In this document: positions 1-6,868 of the stretch, in pieces
Numbering within the stretch: the stretch's first letter is position 1
Layout of the letters: each line of letters begins with the position of its first letter
DNA from: JADKCL01 sp046050405
GTDB lineage: Bacteria > Bacteroidota > Bacteroidia > J057 > JADKCL01
Assembly (NCBI GenBank): GCA_046050405.1
Contig: JBJOPY010000286.1
Location: forward strand, 1-10,433
Direction: 5' to 3'
DNA length: 10,433 bases
The notes under the pieces: generated by a model
The model's input: only the letters and a program-made list of their open reading frames with translations
Told to the model about the DNA's origin: nothing
Databases searched by the model: none
Program-made: the position numbers and the translations under genes

Positions 1-260
1 ACTTCCAGGACGTCGAGGACGACATCCAGAAGCTCGTCCCGGAGGGCATCGTGGGGCGGGTGCCCTACAAGGGAAACGTCTCCGAGGTCGTCTATCAACT
101 CGTCGGCGGCCTCAAGGCGGCCATGGGTTATGTCGGCGCAGCCAACATCAAGGCCTTGCAGGAGGCCTCATTCGTCAGGATCACCTCGGCGGGCTTGCGC
201 GAAAGCCATCCACATGACGTTCAGATCACCAAGGAGGCACCCAACTACTCCAGGTCGTGA
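1..260 (+). CDS. guaB: IMP dehydrogenase, C-terminal end (partial)
   Basis: IMP dehydrogenase oxidises IMP to XMP with NAD+, the committed step of guanine nucleotide synthesis in the cytoplasm. Only the last 85 codons are present; the gene runs in from the left edge, with the first complete codon at base 3 and a TGA stop at 258-260. The fragment carries the end of the catalytic flap and its anchor (GRVPYKG), then YQLVGGLKAAMGY and the hallmark tail FVRITSAGLRESHPHDV followed by ITKEAPNYS, which is nearly invariant in bacterial GuaB. The C-terminus is intact and of normal extent. The gene converges on murI, with about 110 bp between the two stops. Identification rests on this very conserved tail and is firm; nothing can be said about the N-terminal barrel or CBS domains. 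Confidence 0.95.
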   Translation, partial: FQDVEDDIQKLVPEGIVGRVPYKGNVSEVVYQLVGGLKAAMGYVGAANIKALQEASFVRITSAGLRESHPHDVQITKEAPNYSRS

Positions 261-369
261 TCCACTGAAACGTGACGCCTCCGCCTGCTGCACCACCCCT
301 TCCCGCCCATGGTGCTTGAATAAGGACGGGAAATCGCAACCTTTGAGTTAAATCCTGGACTCGCGCCGA

Positions 370-1212
370 CTAGGATGGGTACGCGAAAACGCGAACGGAC
401 TCGTCTAGCTGGATCTTTTCAAAAACGATGTTTTCACCCAATAAACTCACGCCCGTCCGATCATAGCTCGGTGTCACATCGGTGAGCATCGCCCGAAACC
501 TGCCGTTCTTGGAAATGCGTCCGTCAATCTCCGGATGTTTCCCGAGGTACTCCACGAGCTTGGGAGGAACCACTTCGGTCTGGGCAATGATATCCACCGA
601 TGGCGGCAGAATCTGGCGGATGACCTCGTAAAACAGCGGGTAGTGGGTGCAGCCAAGGATCAGGCTGTCGATCTCCGTCGCCACCAAGGGGCGCAGGTAG
701 TCCTCCAGGATCGGCCTTGCATAGCGGATGCCGTCGTTCTCCGCCAGTGGAACCAGGAGCGGCGTGGCCTCCGCCGTGAGGCGTATTGCAGGATTCTGCT
801 TCCGCAATTCCTCCTCATAGGTGCCAGAATTCACGGTAAACGCAGTGCCTATGAGTCCGATGCGGGTGTGGCCTGTACTGACGGCCGCTTCGATCGTTGG
901 CACGATGACCCCGAGGGCCTTCCGGCCCGGATAATGGATGGGGAGGTATTCCTGCTGAATCCTGCGGAGTGAGTTTGCGCTGGCGGTATTGCAGGCGATG
1001 ATCACAAGGGGGCAGCCCTGATCGAAAAGATGATCCACCGCCCTGGTGGTGAAATCCAGGATTGCTGTGGCCGACCTGGCACCGTAGGGCACGTGGAGCG
1101 TGTCTCCGAGATAGAGGAAGTCGTATCCCGGCAATGCTGCACGGAAAGCCTTGCTCATCACCAGCCCTCCAAGGCCGGAGTCAAAAAGACCAATGGCCCC
1201 TTGCGACTTCAT
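370..1212 (-). CDS. murI: glutamate racemase
   Basis: Cofactor-independent racemase converting L- to D-glutamate for the peptidoglycan stem peptide; cytoplasmic. The 280-residue product is normal or slightly long for the family. The N-terminal IGLFDSGLGGL (residues 7-17) holds the catalytic-site Asp11-Ser12 pair, and GDTLHVPYG (36-44) follows. The two catalytic cysteines lie in IIACNTASAN (Cys74) and LILGCTHYPL (Cys188, with His190). The tail with a TDV segment and a LLGENI segment resembles the end of the family. It is the last gene of the minus-strand cluster, about 95 bp downstream of the third ompH-like gene. The ATG at 1212 directly precedes the conserved N-terminus; a G-rich GGGGGCAG lies before it but is not a good Shine-Dalgarno sequence. 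All key residues are present, so an active enzyme is expected. Confidence 0.95.
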   Translation of the reverse strand: MKSQGAIGLFDSGLGGLVMSKAFRAALPGYDFLYLGDTLHVPYGARSATAILDFTTRAVDHLFDQGCPLVIIACNTASANSLRRIQQEYLPIHYPGRKALGVIVPTIEAAVSTGHTRIGLIGTAFTVNSGTYEEELRKQNPAIRLTAEATPLLVPLAENDGIRYARPILEDYLRPLVATEIDSLILGCTHYPLFYEVIRQILPPSVDIIAQTEVVPPKLVEYLGKHPEIDGRISKNGRFRAMLTDVTPSYDRTGVSLLGENIVFEKIQLDESVRVFAYPS

Positions 1213-1254
1213 CTGCCCCCAATGTCGGAAAATTCCAGTTCTTCACAAAGCGAA

Positions 1255-1286
1255 AGGGATGCAAAATGAACCCATTCCACATCCCT
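1255..1286 (-). terminator. possible hairpin between ompH-like gene and murI
   Basis: A perfect 7-bp inverted repeat (AGGGATG at 1255-1261 and CATCCCT at 1280-1286 on the plus strand) with an 18-nt loop lies in the gap before murI. Read on the minus strand it is followed by TTTCGCTTT, a weak T-rich tail. It could reduce read-through into murI or act as a processing site. The long loop and imperfect T tract make this tentative. Confidence 0.25.
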
Positions 1287-1305
1287 CGGAGTCGATTTCC
1301 AGGGG

Positions 1306-1839
1306 TTATTCTACTGCGATCCCCAATTTCTTTGCGATCACGGTGGTGAGGTTGTCACTGTCCTTGCCGAAGAGAATGCTGGGAATGCCCTCCCCGACCG
1401 CCTGGTTGAGGATATAGGTGTAGCCTCCTTCCTTGGCGGTGGCATCGATGGCCACTTGCAACTTTTCCTGTACCGGCTTCAACAGTTCCATGCGACGCTT
1501 CATCAGCCGCTCCTCAGCATCGGAAAGGCCTTTCTGGATTTCTGTCTCTATTTTCTTGAGCTCGCCAATGGCGGCTTTTTCCATCTCAGGCGTAACCGGT
1601 TTCCCCGATTGCTTGTACTCCTGAAACTCGATCATTTTTTGCTGGTAATACTTCTGCTTGACTTCCAGTGTCTTGGAGATCGCTTCCTCCAGCTTGCCCA
1701 GTTCCGCCTCAATGGCCTTGGTTTCAGGCATGTACTGGAGGATCAGCTCCACATTCGTATAGCCGATTTTCGTCACTGTCTGGGCTTTCCCCATCATGGC
1801 GACCATCCCCAGTAAAACACAGACTATATATTTCCTCAT
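1306..1839 (-). CDS. OmpH/Skp-family periplasmic chaperone (third of three)
   Basis: Skp/OmpH proteins are small periplasmic trimeric chaperones with coiled-coil arms that hold unfolded outer-membrane proteins on the way to BamA. I chose the ATG at 1839 (177 residues). The open frame extends 16 codons further upstream, but this start gives a proper signal peptide: MRKY, a hydrophobic stretch, then MMGKA before Gln. The mature protein starts with TKIGYTNVELIL, the beta-strand region of the trimer core. A long charged helix region (about residues 40-125) rich in Lys, Glu and Gln fits the coiled-coil arms. The C-terminal part GGYTYILNQ, then SILFGKDSDNL and KKLGI, returns to the core fold. It closely matches the next gene upstream, sharing KIGYTN, MPE and GGYTY-LNQ, and so looks like a tandem duplicate of it. 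The gap to that gene is 56 bp. Confidence 0.85.
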   Translation of the reverse strand: MRKYIVCVLLGMVAMMGKAQTVTKIGYTNVELILQYMPETKAIEAELGKLEEAISKTLEVKQKYYQQKMIEFQEYKQSGKPVTPEMEKAAIGELKKIETEIQKGLSDAEERLMKRRMELLKPVQEKLQVAIDATAKEGGYTYILNQAVGEGIPSILFGKDSDNLTTVIAKKLGIAVE

Positions 1840-1895
1840 TTCAATTGCGCATTGTGGATGACTGCCGCGGCGATGCCCGAATGGCATTCCGCAGG

Positions 1896-2441
1896 CTATT
1901 GTTCAGGATACTTCAGGCCCAGTTTCGCAAAGAGCGCCTTGGTAATGTCGGCTTCATCGGGGCCATAGAGGATGGTGGACACGCCCGCACTGGTCGTCTG
2001 ATTGAGAACGTAGGTGTAGCCTCCTGCGAGGGCGACGGCATCGATGGCGGTTTGCAACTTGGCGAGAACGGGTTCCAAGAGGGCCTGGCGCTTGGCGACG
2101 ATGTCATAGTCGGCATCTTGTGCGAGCTTCTGGATTTCTTCGTCGAGACGGAGGAGCTCCTTCTCGGCGGCTTCCTGGTCGGCGGGCGTGGCGAAGGCTC
2201 CACGCTCCTTTTTGTCCAGGTACTCCTGGTACTTCTGCTTCACGTAATCATCCTTGACTTTGATTTTGGCGGCAAGTTTTTCTTGAAAGACCTGAAGCTC
2301 CTTTTCCATTGTCTTGGCCTCAGGCATACTGCCAAGCACCACCTCCAGGTTGGTGTAGCCGATTTTCACCTGGGCTTGGGCCGAAAAGCAAGCGACGAGC
2401 GTCACCAGAACAGCCACCAACATCCATTTCAATTTCATCAT
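1896..2441 (-). CDS. OmpH/Skp-family periplasmic chaperone (second of three)
   Basis: Second of three tandem Skp/OmpH-like genes, encoding 181 residues. The signal peptide runs MMKLKWML through VACFSAQA to a likely cleavage before Gln24. The mature N-terminus QVKIGYTNLEVVLGSMPEAK is the core-strand region. A long helical, highly charged segment follows (about residues 45-135), ending in LLEPVLAKLQTAID. The tail GGYTYVLNQTTSAGVSTILY, then DITKALFAKLGL, fits the family C-terminus. It shares with the gene downstream a longer, Gly-containing loop after LNQ that the first copy lacks. The start could be either of two adjacent ATGs (2441 or 2438). The 94-bp gap before it is the widest gap between the chaperone genes and contains a promoter-like sequence, so it may be partly transcribed on its own. 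Role inferred: delivery of outer-membrane barrels to BamA. Confidence 0.85.
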   Translation of the reverse strand: MMKLKWMLVAVLVTLVACFSAQAQVKIGYTNLEVVLGSMPEAKTMEKELQVFQEKLAAKIKVKDDYVKQKYQEYLDKKERGAFATPADQEAAEKELLRLDEEIQKLAQDADYDIVAKRQALLEPVLAKLQTAIDAVALAGGYTYVLNQTTSAGVSTILYGPDEADITKALFAKLGLKYPEQ

Positions 2442-2456
2442 GTCAAAATTTGCGTG

Positions 2457-2464
2457 TAAAGATA
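2457..2464 (-). promoter_or_regulatory. possible Bacteroidota-type -7 element before second ompH-like gene
   Basis: On the minus strand TATCTTTA, followed by C, lies 15 bases before the ATG. It differs in one base from the phylum's -7 consensus TAnnTTTG. At the expected spacing of about 19 bases upstream there is only CCTG where TTTG would be expected, so the -33 match is poor. The local base composition is AT-rich compared with the genes around it. Suggestive only. Confidence 0.3.
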
Positions 2465-2535
2465 CTACTTATCTGATTGGGGACAGGCACTTGCCCGGCC
2501 TTCCATTAGGCCATCCCGTTCAATTCGTGTGCCAA

Positions 2536-3051
2536 TCATTTCCGAATCCCGAGCTTGAGCACCACATCGTCCGTGCGGTCAAAGGCCGGATTGCTGTACA
2601 GGATACCCGATGAGGCCGCTTTATCAATAATAATGTCCAGCTTCCGCTCCTGGGCCACGGTTTCCACGGCATCATATACTTTGTCTTGGATGGGTTTGAT
2701 CTTGTCGTCCTGAACTTTGTACAGTTCGCCATCATAGCCGAACTTCTTTTCCTTGTATTCCTTGGCCTTGCGCTCGGCGGCCATGATGTCTTCCTGCCGC
2801 TGCTTTTTGATGTCGTCGGGAAGCAAGATCTCCTCTGCTTGATAGTCCTTGTACATCTTCTCGATGTTGGCATACATCTCCTCGAGTTCCTTCTGCCATT
2901 TCTGGCTGAGGGCGTCGATTTCCTGCTTGACAGCATTGTACTCCTCCATCTTGCCGAGGATCAGCTGTGTGTCCACGTAACCAAACTTCTGGGCCCTTGC
3001 GGTGGCGGCCAATGAAACTGTGAGAATCAGAAGACCTATGTAACGGATCAT
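2536..3051 (-). CDS. OmpH/Skp-family periplasmic chaperone (first of three)
   Basis: First of the three Skp/OmpH-like genes, only 15 bp after bamA and so very likely co-transcribed with it. The 171-residue product has a clear signal peptide (MIRYIGLLILTVSLAATARA, cleavage before Gln21). The mature start QKFGYVDTQLILGKMEEY is typical of the family. A long Lys/Glu/Gln/Asp-rich coiled-coil region spans about residues 40-130. The C-terminal core contains KLDIIIDKAASSGILYSN, then DRTDDVVLKLGI, closer to the classical Skp ending (a D-K-x-x-x-x-LY type strand and a T-D helix) than the two downstream copies. It probably represents the ancestral copy at this locus, with the others diverged duplicates. 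The low-complexity charged composition makes exact orthology hard to state, but family membership is secure. Confidence 0.88.
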   Translation of the reverse strand: MIRYIGLLILTVSLAATARAQKFGYVDTQLILGKMEEYNAVKQEIDALSQKWQKELEEMYANIEKMYKDYQAEEILLPDDIKKQRQEDIMAAERKAKEYKEKKFGYDGELYKVQDDKIKPIQDKVYDAVETVAQERKLDIIIDKAASSGILYSNPAFDRTDDVVLKLGIRK

Positions 3052-3066
3052 TTTGGGGAGGATTTT

Positions 3067-5589
3067 TTAGAATTCTTGACCAATGAGGAAGGTAAATTGA
3101 CTGCCATTGGGTTGGGTGGAGAAGGGGCTCACACTGTCGAAGCCGTAGCCCCAGTCCACGCCGAGCAACCCGACCATCGGCAGCATCACGCGCAGTCCCA
3201 CTCCGGTGCTGCGCTTCAGGTCGAAGGGATTGAAATTGTTCACGCCCATCCAGGCGTTGCCTGCCTCTGCGAAGACGACCGCCCAAATCGGGGCGGCTTG
3301 GTTGAGGGTGATGGGGTAGCGAAGCTCCAGCGTGTATTTGTTGAAAATGTTGCCGCCGATCGGATCGGTGTTCCTCGTGGAGGCCTCGTTGCGCGGGCCA
3401 ATCGAATTGTCGGGATATCCACGAAGGCCGATGTATTCCCAGCCATAGAAATTGAAGGTCCCCAGTCCGCTGCCTCCCATGTAGAATCGCTCGAAGGGAG
3501 AAATGCCATAGGTAGGATTGTAGTTGCCCAGATAACCGTACTGGACCTTCGGCTTGACGACCAGGTTCTTGAAGATCTGGAAGTACCATGTGGAGTTGAA
3601 CTTCCACTTGTGGTATTCGAGAAACTTGAATTTCGCAGCATCAGAGACGTCGGTGAAGTCTTTCTGGCCGGTGAGGGTGCCATAAGGGGGCGTGGCCTCC
3701 ACGGAGAATGTAATGGCAGCGCCGCTGCGGGGATAGATGGGGGCGTCGATGGAGGTGCGGTCAACGGTCAATCTCGCGGCGACGATGTTGATGTACGCAT
3801 CGCCAAAGCTCAAGGAGTTGAATCCCTGGTTCCCATTTCGGATGTCATAGTACTTGTAGCTCAGGGTGGCATAGGCCTTGAAGAAGTCATCGGGCCAGCG
3901 CAGGCGCATCCCATAGTCGAGGCTTCCGCCGAGGGTTTTCATCCGGAACTGTGTCGTCTGGTTCTGGTTGATGGTATAGCTGAGGCTTGCGCCGAGGGAG
4001 TTCGGCTTCTTGCCGCCCAGCCAGGGTTCCATGAAGGAGATGCTGTAGTTTTGCCAGCCGACACCGTTCATTTGCAAGGCGAGGTTCATTTTCTGGCCAT
4101 CGCCCGAGGGGATCGGCGCCCAGGCCTTCTTCTGGAAAAATCTGCGGGTGGAGAAGTTGTTGAAACCGAGCTGCACGGTGCCGACGAAGCCGCCGCCGAT
4201 CACATTGCCTTGTGGATCCCGTATCCGGCCGCCCCACCCGCCCTGCACCTGCAATTGGTCGCTGGGCTTCTCCTCCACCACATACTTGATGTCCACCGTT
4301 CCATTTTCAGGGTTCGGAATCGGGAGGACCTGCATGTTCTCCTGATTGAAATAGCCTAGGTTCAGGATTTCCCGCTGTGAACGGATCAGATCCTGCCTGC
4401 TGAACTTCTGCCCCGGGAGGGTGCGCAGCTCGCGGAGGATGACATAGTCGCTCGTCTTGGTGTTCCCCTCCACGATGACCTTGCGGATGCGTGCCTGGGG
4501 GCCTTCAAACATCCTGAATTCCAGGTCGATGGAATCCCCGACGACTGCGACCTCGACCGGCTCCACACTGAAGAACAGGTATCCGTCGTCGAGATAGAGG
4601 CCGGAGACGTCCTGCCCGGACTGGTCGCCATGCAGGCGCTTGTCAATGAGCTCGGAGTTGTAGACGTCCCCCCTCTCGATCCCGATGAGTTTCTTGAGCG
4701 AGTCGGAATCGTACTTGAAGTTGCCCACAAAGTCGATGTTGCGGACGAAGTACTGGTTGCCCTCGTAAACCTTGATGTCGATGTCCAGCGTCTTTTCGTC
4801 GTGCATGTAGGCACTGTCGAATACGACCTCGGCATCACGGTATCCGTTGTTCCGGTAGAAGGCGATGAGGTTGTCCTTGGCCTCGTCCATCTTCTTGGGC
4901 AGGTACTTGCTCTTCGCCCACAGACGCCACCAGAGCTTCTCCTTGACGGTCTTCAGCTTGGCCTTCAGGCGCTTGTCGCTGAAGTCCTGGTTTCCCTCGA
5001 TCTTGATCTCATGGATCTTGACCTTCGGGCCTTTTTTCACGGTCATGAAGATTTTCACGCCGCCGGCCATGTCATGCTCGGTTTCCACTGCGTCGAAGGT
5101 CACCTTCGTATTGTAGAAGGCCTTCTCCATGTAATAGTTCTCGATCACCCGGCGCGCACGGCGCTCCTTCTCCGCGTTCCAGATGGTGCCCCTCAGGAAG
5201 AAGTTCATCTTCCCCTTGAGGTCGTCGGCCTGGCTCTTGGTGACATCGCCCTTGAAGCTGAACGAGCTGATGCGGGGACGCTCGGCCACCTTGATGAGCA
5301 GAAACACTTTGTCGTTCACGACCTTCTCCGCACTGATGGCAATCTCCGCGAAGACCTTCTGGTCCCAGATGGATTTGATCGCCTTCGAAATTTCCGTGCC
5401 CGGGAGCGTGATTTCTTGGCCGAGGGCAAGGCCGGAGTGAATGATCACGGAGTTCTTGCTCGTATATTGGCATCCCTCCACATCCAGGCCTCCGATGACA
5501 TAAGTCTGCGGGTTGTCGTAATCCAGCTGGGCTAGCACCCGAACGCAGCAAACCAAGGCGAGGAAGGAGGTGAGCGCTGCTTTTTTCAT
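3067..5589 (-). CDS. bamA: BamA, outer-membrane protein assembly factor
   Basis: BamA is the Omp85-type pore of the BAM complex, which folds and inserts beta-barrel proteins into the outer membrane. The 840-residue length fits the family. A signal peptide (MKKAALTSFLALVCCVRVLA) precedes Gln21. Five POTRA domains can be outlined: about 27-105, 106-187, 188-277 (starting KIHEIKIEGNQDF), 278-363 (FVRNIDFVGNF) and 364-440 (RKVIVEGNTKT). The 16-strand barrel occupies about 445-840. The loop-6 signature is GLRGY (residues 721-725), and the C-terminus TFLIGQEF ends in Phe, as expected of a barrel insertion signal. FAEAGNAW (773-780) is another typical barrel motif. The ATG overlaps the stop of uppS (ATGA), indicating translational coupling. 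The chaperone genes that feed BamA follow immediately. No truncation or missing motif was seen. Confidence 0.95.
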   Translation of the reverse strand: MKKAALTSFLALVCCVRVLAQLDYDNPQTYVIGGLDVEGCQYTSKNSVIIHSGLALGQEITLPGTEISKAIKSIWDQKVFAEIAISAEKVVNDKVFLLIKVAERPRISSFSFKGDVTKSQADDLKGKMNFFLRGTIWNAEKERRARRVIENYYMEKAFYNTKVTFDAVETEHDMAGGVKIFMTVKKGPKVKIHEIKIEGNQDFSDKRLKAKLKTVKEKLWWRLWAKSKYLPKKMDEAKDNLIAFYRNNGYRDAEVVFDSAYMHDEKTLDIDIKVYEGNQYFVRNIDFVGNFKYDSDSLKKLIGIERGDVYNSELIDKRLHGDQSGQDVSGLYLDDGYLFFSVEPVEVAVVGDSIDLEFRMFEGPQARIRKVIVEGNTKTSDYVILRELRTLPGQKFSRQDLIRSQREILNLGYFNQENMQVLPIPNPENGTVDIKYVVEEKPSDQLQVQGGWGGRIRDPQGNVIGGGFVGTVQLGFNNFSTRRFFQKKAWAPIPSGDGQKMNLALQMNGVGWQNYSISFMEPWLGGKKPNSLGASLSYTINQNQTTQFRMKTLGGSLDYGMRLRWPDDFFKAYATLSYKYYDIRNGNQGFNSLSFGDAYINIVAARLTVDRTSIDAPIYPRSGAAITFSVEATPPYGTLTGQKDFTDVSDAAKFKFLEYHKWKFNSTWYFQIFKNLVVKPKVQYGYLGNYNPTYGISPFERFYMGGSGLGTFNFYGWEYIGLRGYPDNSIGPRNEASTRNTDPIGGNIFNKYTLELRYPITLNQAAPIWAVVFAEAGNAWMGVNNFNPFDLKRSTGVGLRVMLPMVGLLGVDWGYGFDSVSPFSTQPNGSQFTFLIGQEF

Positions 5590-6335
5590 AGGGGCTTCAA
5601 TTGTTCGCTGGTCATCCCGAATCTTCTCTCCCGGCTCTGAAAGGCATGAATGGCCTCGAAGAGGTCTTCGCGGGTGTAATCGGGCCAGAATTTATGCGAG
5701 ATGTAAATCTCGGCATAGGCCAGCTCCCACAGGAGAAAGTTGGAAATGCGATATTCACCGGAGGTGCGGATCATCAGTTCGGGGTCGGGAAGGAAGGAGG
5801 TGGTCATCTGGCTGCGCAGGTCGTCCTCGCCGATATTGCCGGGATTGATCTCTCCATCCTTGGCCTTCTGGGCGATCTTGTTCACGGCATTCAGAATGTC
5901 CTGGCGACCTCCGTAACTCAATGCGAGGGTAAGCACGATGCCGGTGTTGCTTGCGGTCATGGCCATCGCCTCGTTGAGCCGCTTCTGCGCCCGAACCGGC
6001 AGGTCTTGCAGGTTGCCGATCGCCCGAAGCCGCACGTTCTTGTTCATCCAATCGGGCACTTCCTTGCCAATCGTCGTGACCAGCAGCCCCATCAGCGCAC
6101 GCACTTCCACTTTCGGCCGCTTCCAATTTTCAGTGGAAAAGGCAAACAAGGTGATGAATTCGAGCCCGATTTCCACCCCACCCTCCAGTACTTCACGCAC
6201 TGCCCTCACTCCATTCCTGTGCCCGGAGATCCGCCTAAAGCCCTTCTGCTTCGCCCAGCGGCCGTTTCCATCCATGATAATGGCGACATGGCGGGGCAAT
6301 GCCTGCGAATCTATATGCTCCTTCTTGCTTTCCAT
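5586..6335 (-). CDS. uppS: isoprenyl transferase (undecaprenyl diphosphate synthase)
   Basis: Cis-prenyltransferase that extends farnesyl diphosphate with isopentenyl diphosphate to make undecaprenyl diphosphate, the lipid carrier for peptidoglycan and surface glycans; cytoplasmic, at the membrane. The 249-residue length is standard. All signature blocks are present: HVAIIMDGNGRWA (16-28, catalytic Asp22), LFAFSTENWKRP (63-74), LALSYGGRQDI (137-147) and PDPELMIRTSGEYRISNFLL (183-202), followed by WELAYAEIY. The ATG at 6335 lies 15 residues before the first conserved block, a normal leader. The stop overlaps the bamA start by 4 bp. uppS is the first surviving gene of the cluster; upstream on the same strand is only the dioxygenase relic, so a promoter for the cluster is expected in or before 6336-6400, though I found no convincing match. 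Confidence 0.96.
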   Translation of the reverse strand: MESKKEHIDSQALPRHVAIIMDGNGRWAKQKGFRRISGHRNGVRAVREVLEGGVEIGLEFITLFAFSTENWKRPKVEVRALMGLLVTTIGKEVPDWMNKNVRLRAIGNLQDLPVRAQKRLNEAMAMTASNTGIVLTLALSYGGRQDILNAVNKIAQKAKDGEINPGNIGEDDLRSQMTTSFLPDPELMIRTSGEYRISNFLLWELAYAEIYISHKFWPDYTREDLFEAIHAFQSRERRFGMTSEQLKPL

Positions 6336-6540
6336 TCAAAAACGGAGGCCTAAATTACGAAAAACCATCACATCCCGTAGTGTAATTCAATTTGCCCACG
6401 GGGCGATGGCTTTCTGAAATCGCATCTGGTGGGATCGGATAGCGGGGCGTCGATGCTCCCGATTTATGAGGATTTCCCTGGCCAACCAGTCGATTCCACC
6501 GAGTTTCGACCCTTCGGGGATCATCTGTATGGCTTGGCAG

Positions 6541-6817
6541 CTGCGGGGAATGCAGAACTTTGCCGGGGAGGAGGAAGATCTCGCCCTCCCCGATGGGCAC
6601 CTCCACGGGCCTTCTGTCCTCGGGCACACGCATCACCATGTCCCCAAAAACTCCTCGGATTCATTGTAATGGAAGTTTGTCCGCTGGTTGGAGCCGACGA
6701 CCATCACGATGAAGTCCTGGGTTTCGGTTCAGATGGCCTTGTCGCCGACAGGGGCTGGAGCAGGTCATGGTCTTCGTCAATCCATGCCTAGAAGCTGAAG
6801 GGACTGAATTTCGACAT
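6541..6817 (-). pseudogene. decayed 3-hydroxyanthranilate 3,4-dioxygenase gene
   Basis: This enzyme (HAAO/NbaC) opens the ring of 3-hydroxyanthranilate in the kynurenine pathway from tryptophan to quinolinate. Family sequence runs through three frames. Frame A, from ATG 6817: MSKFSPFSF, amber TAG (6788-6790), then AWIDEDHDLLQP. A missing C in the run near 6751 (four C where QPPVG coding needs five) moves it to frame B: PVGDKAI, opal TGA (6729-6731) where the family has Trp or Tyr, then TETQDFIVMVVG, SNQRTNFHYNESEEF. At about 6646 an apparent deletion removes the FYQLE block (about 13 bp). Frame C continues GDMVMRVPEDRR, VPIGEGEIFLLPGKVLHSPQ. The Fe ligands (His and Glu in FHYNESEEF, His in VLHSPQ) and the nearby Arg (NQRTNFH) survive. 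Beyond 6541, towards uppS (6361-6540), I cannot recognise the C-terminal half. At least four lesions make sequencing error unlikely. Confidence 0.82.
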
Positions 6818-6868
6818 CTGCAATTCGCGTAGGGGCGTGTCCTGAAATATGGTGTAATTTGGGATGAA

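Noticed and set aside
301..331. Inverted repeat TCCCGCCC / GGACGGGA after guaB as a terminator
   Set aside because: It has one mismatch in the stem, a 15-base loop and no T tract on either strand, so I did not call it.
1840..1887. Upstream ATG extending the third ompH-like protein by 16 residues
   Set aside because: The added residues (MPFGHRRGSHPQCAIE) would bury the signal peptide; the ATG at 1839 gives a normal one.
2497..2512. GGCCT-N6-AGGCC hairpin between the first and second ompH-like genes
   Set aside because: Only a 5-bp stem and no T-rich tail; likely chance in GC-rich sequence.
3076..4359. A 427-codon plus-strand open frame antisense to bamA
   Set aside because: It lies entirely opposite the bamA barrel and last POTRA coding sequence and shows no recognisable motif; a codon-bias shadow.
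6355..6639. A 94-codon minus-strand ORF upstream of uppS as an independent gene
   Set aside because: Its first 33 codons continue the dioxygenase family sequence from the preceding frames, so its ATG is an internal Met of the relic. The rest shows no protein-like conservation that I recognise.
6854..6861. TAATTTGG as a -7 promoter element for the glycosyltransferase pair
   Set aside because: It sits only about 7 bases before the ATG, too close for a normal leader, and deviates from the consensus.
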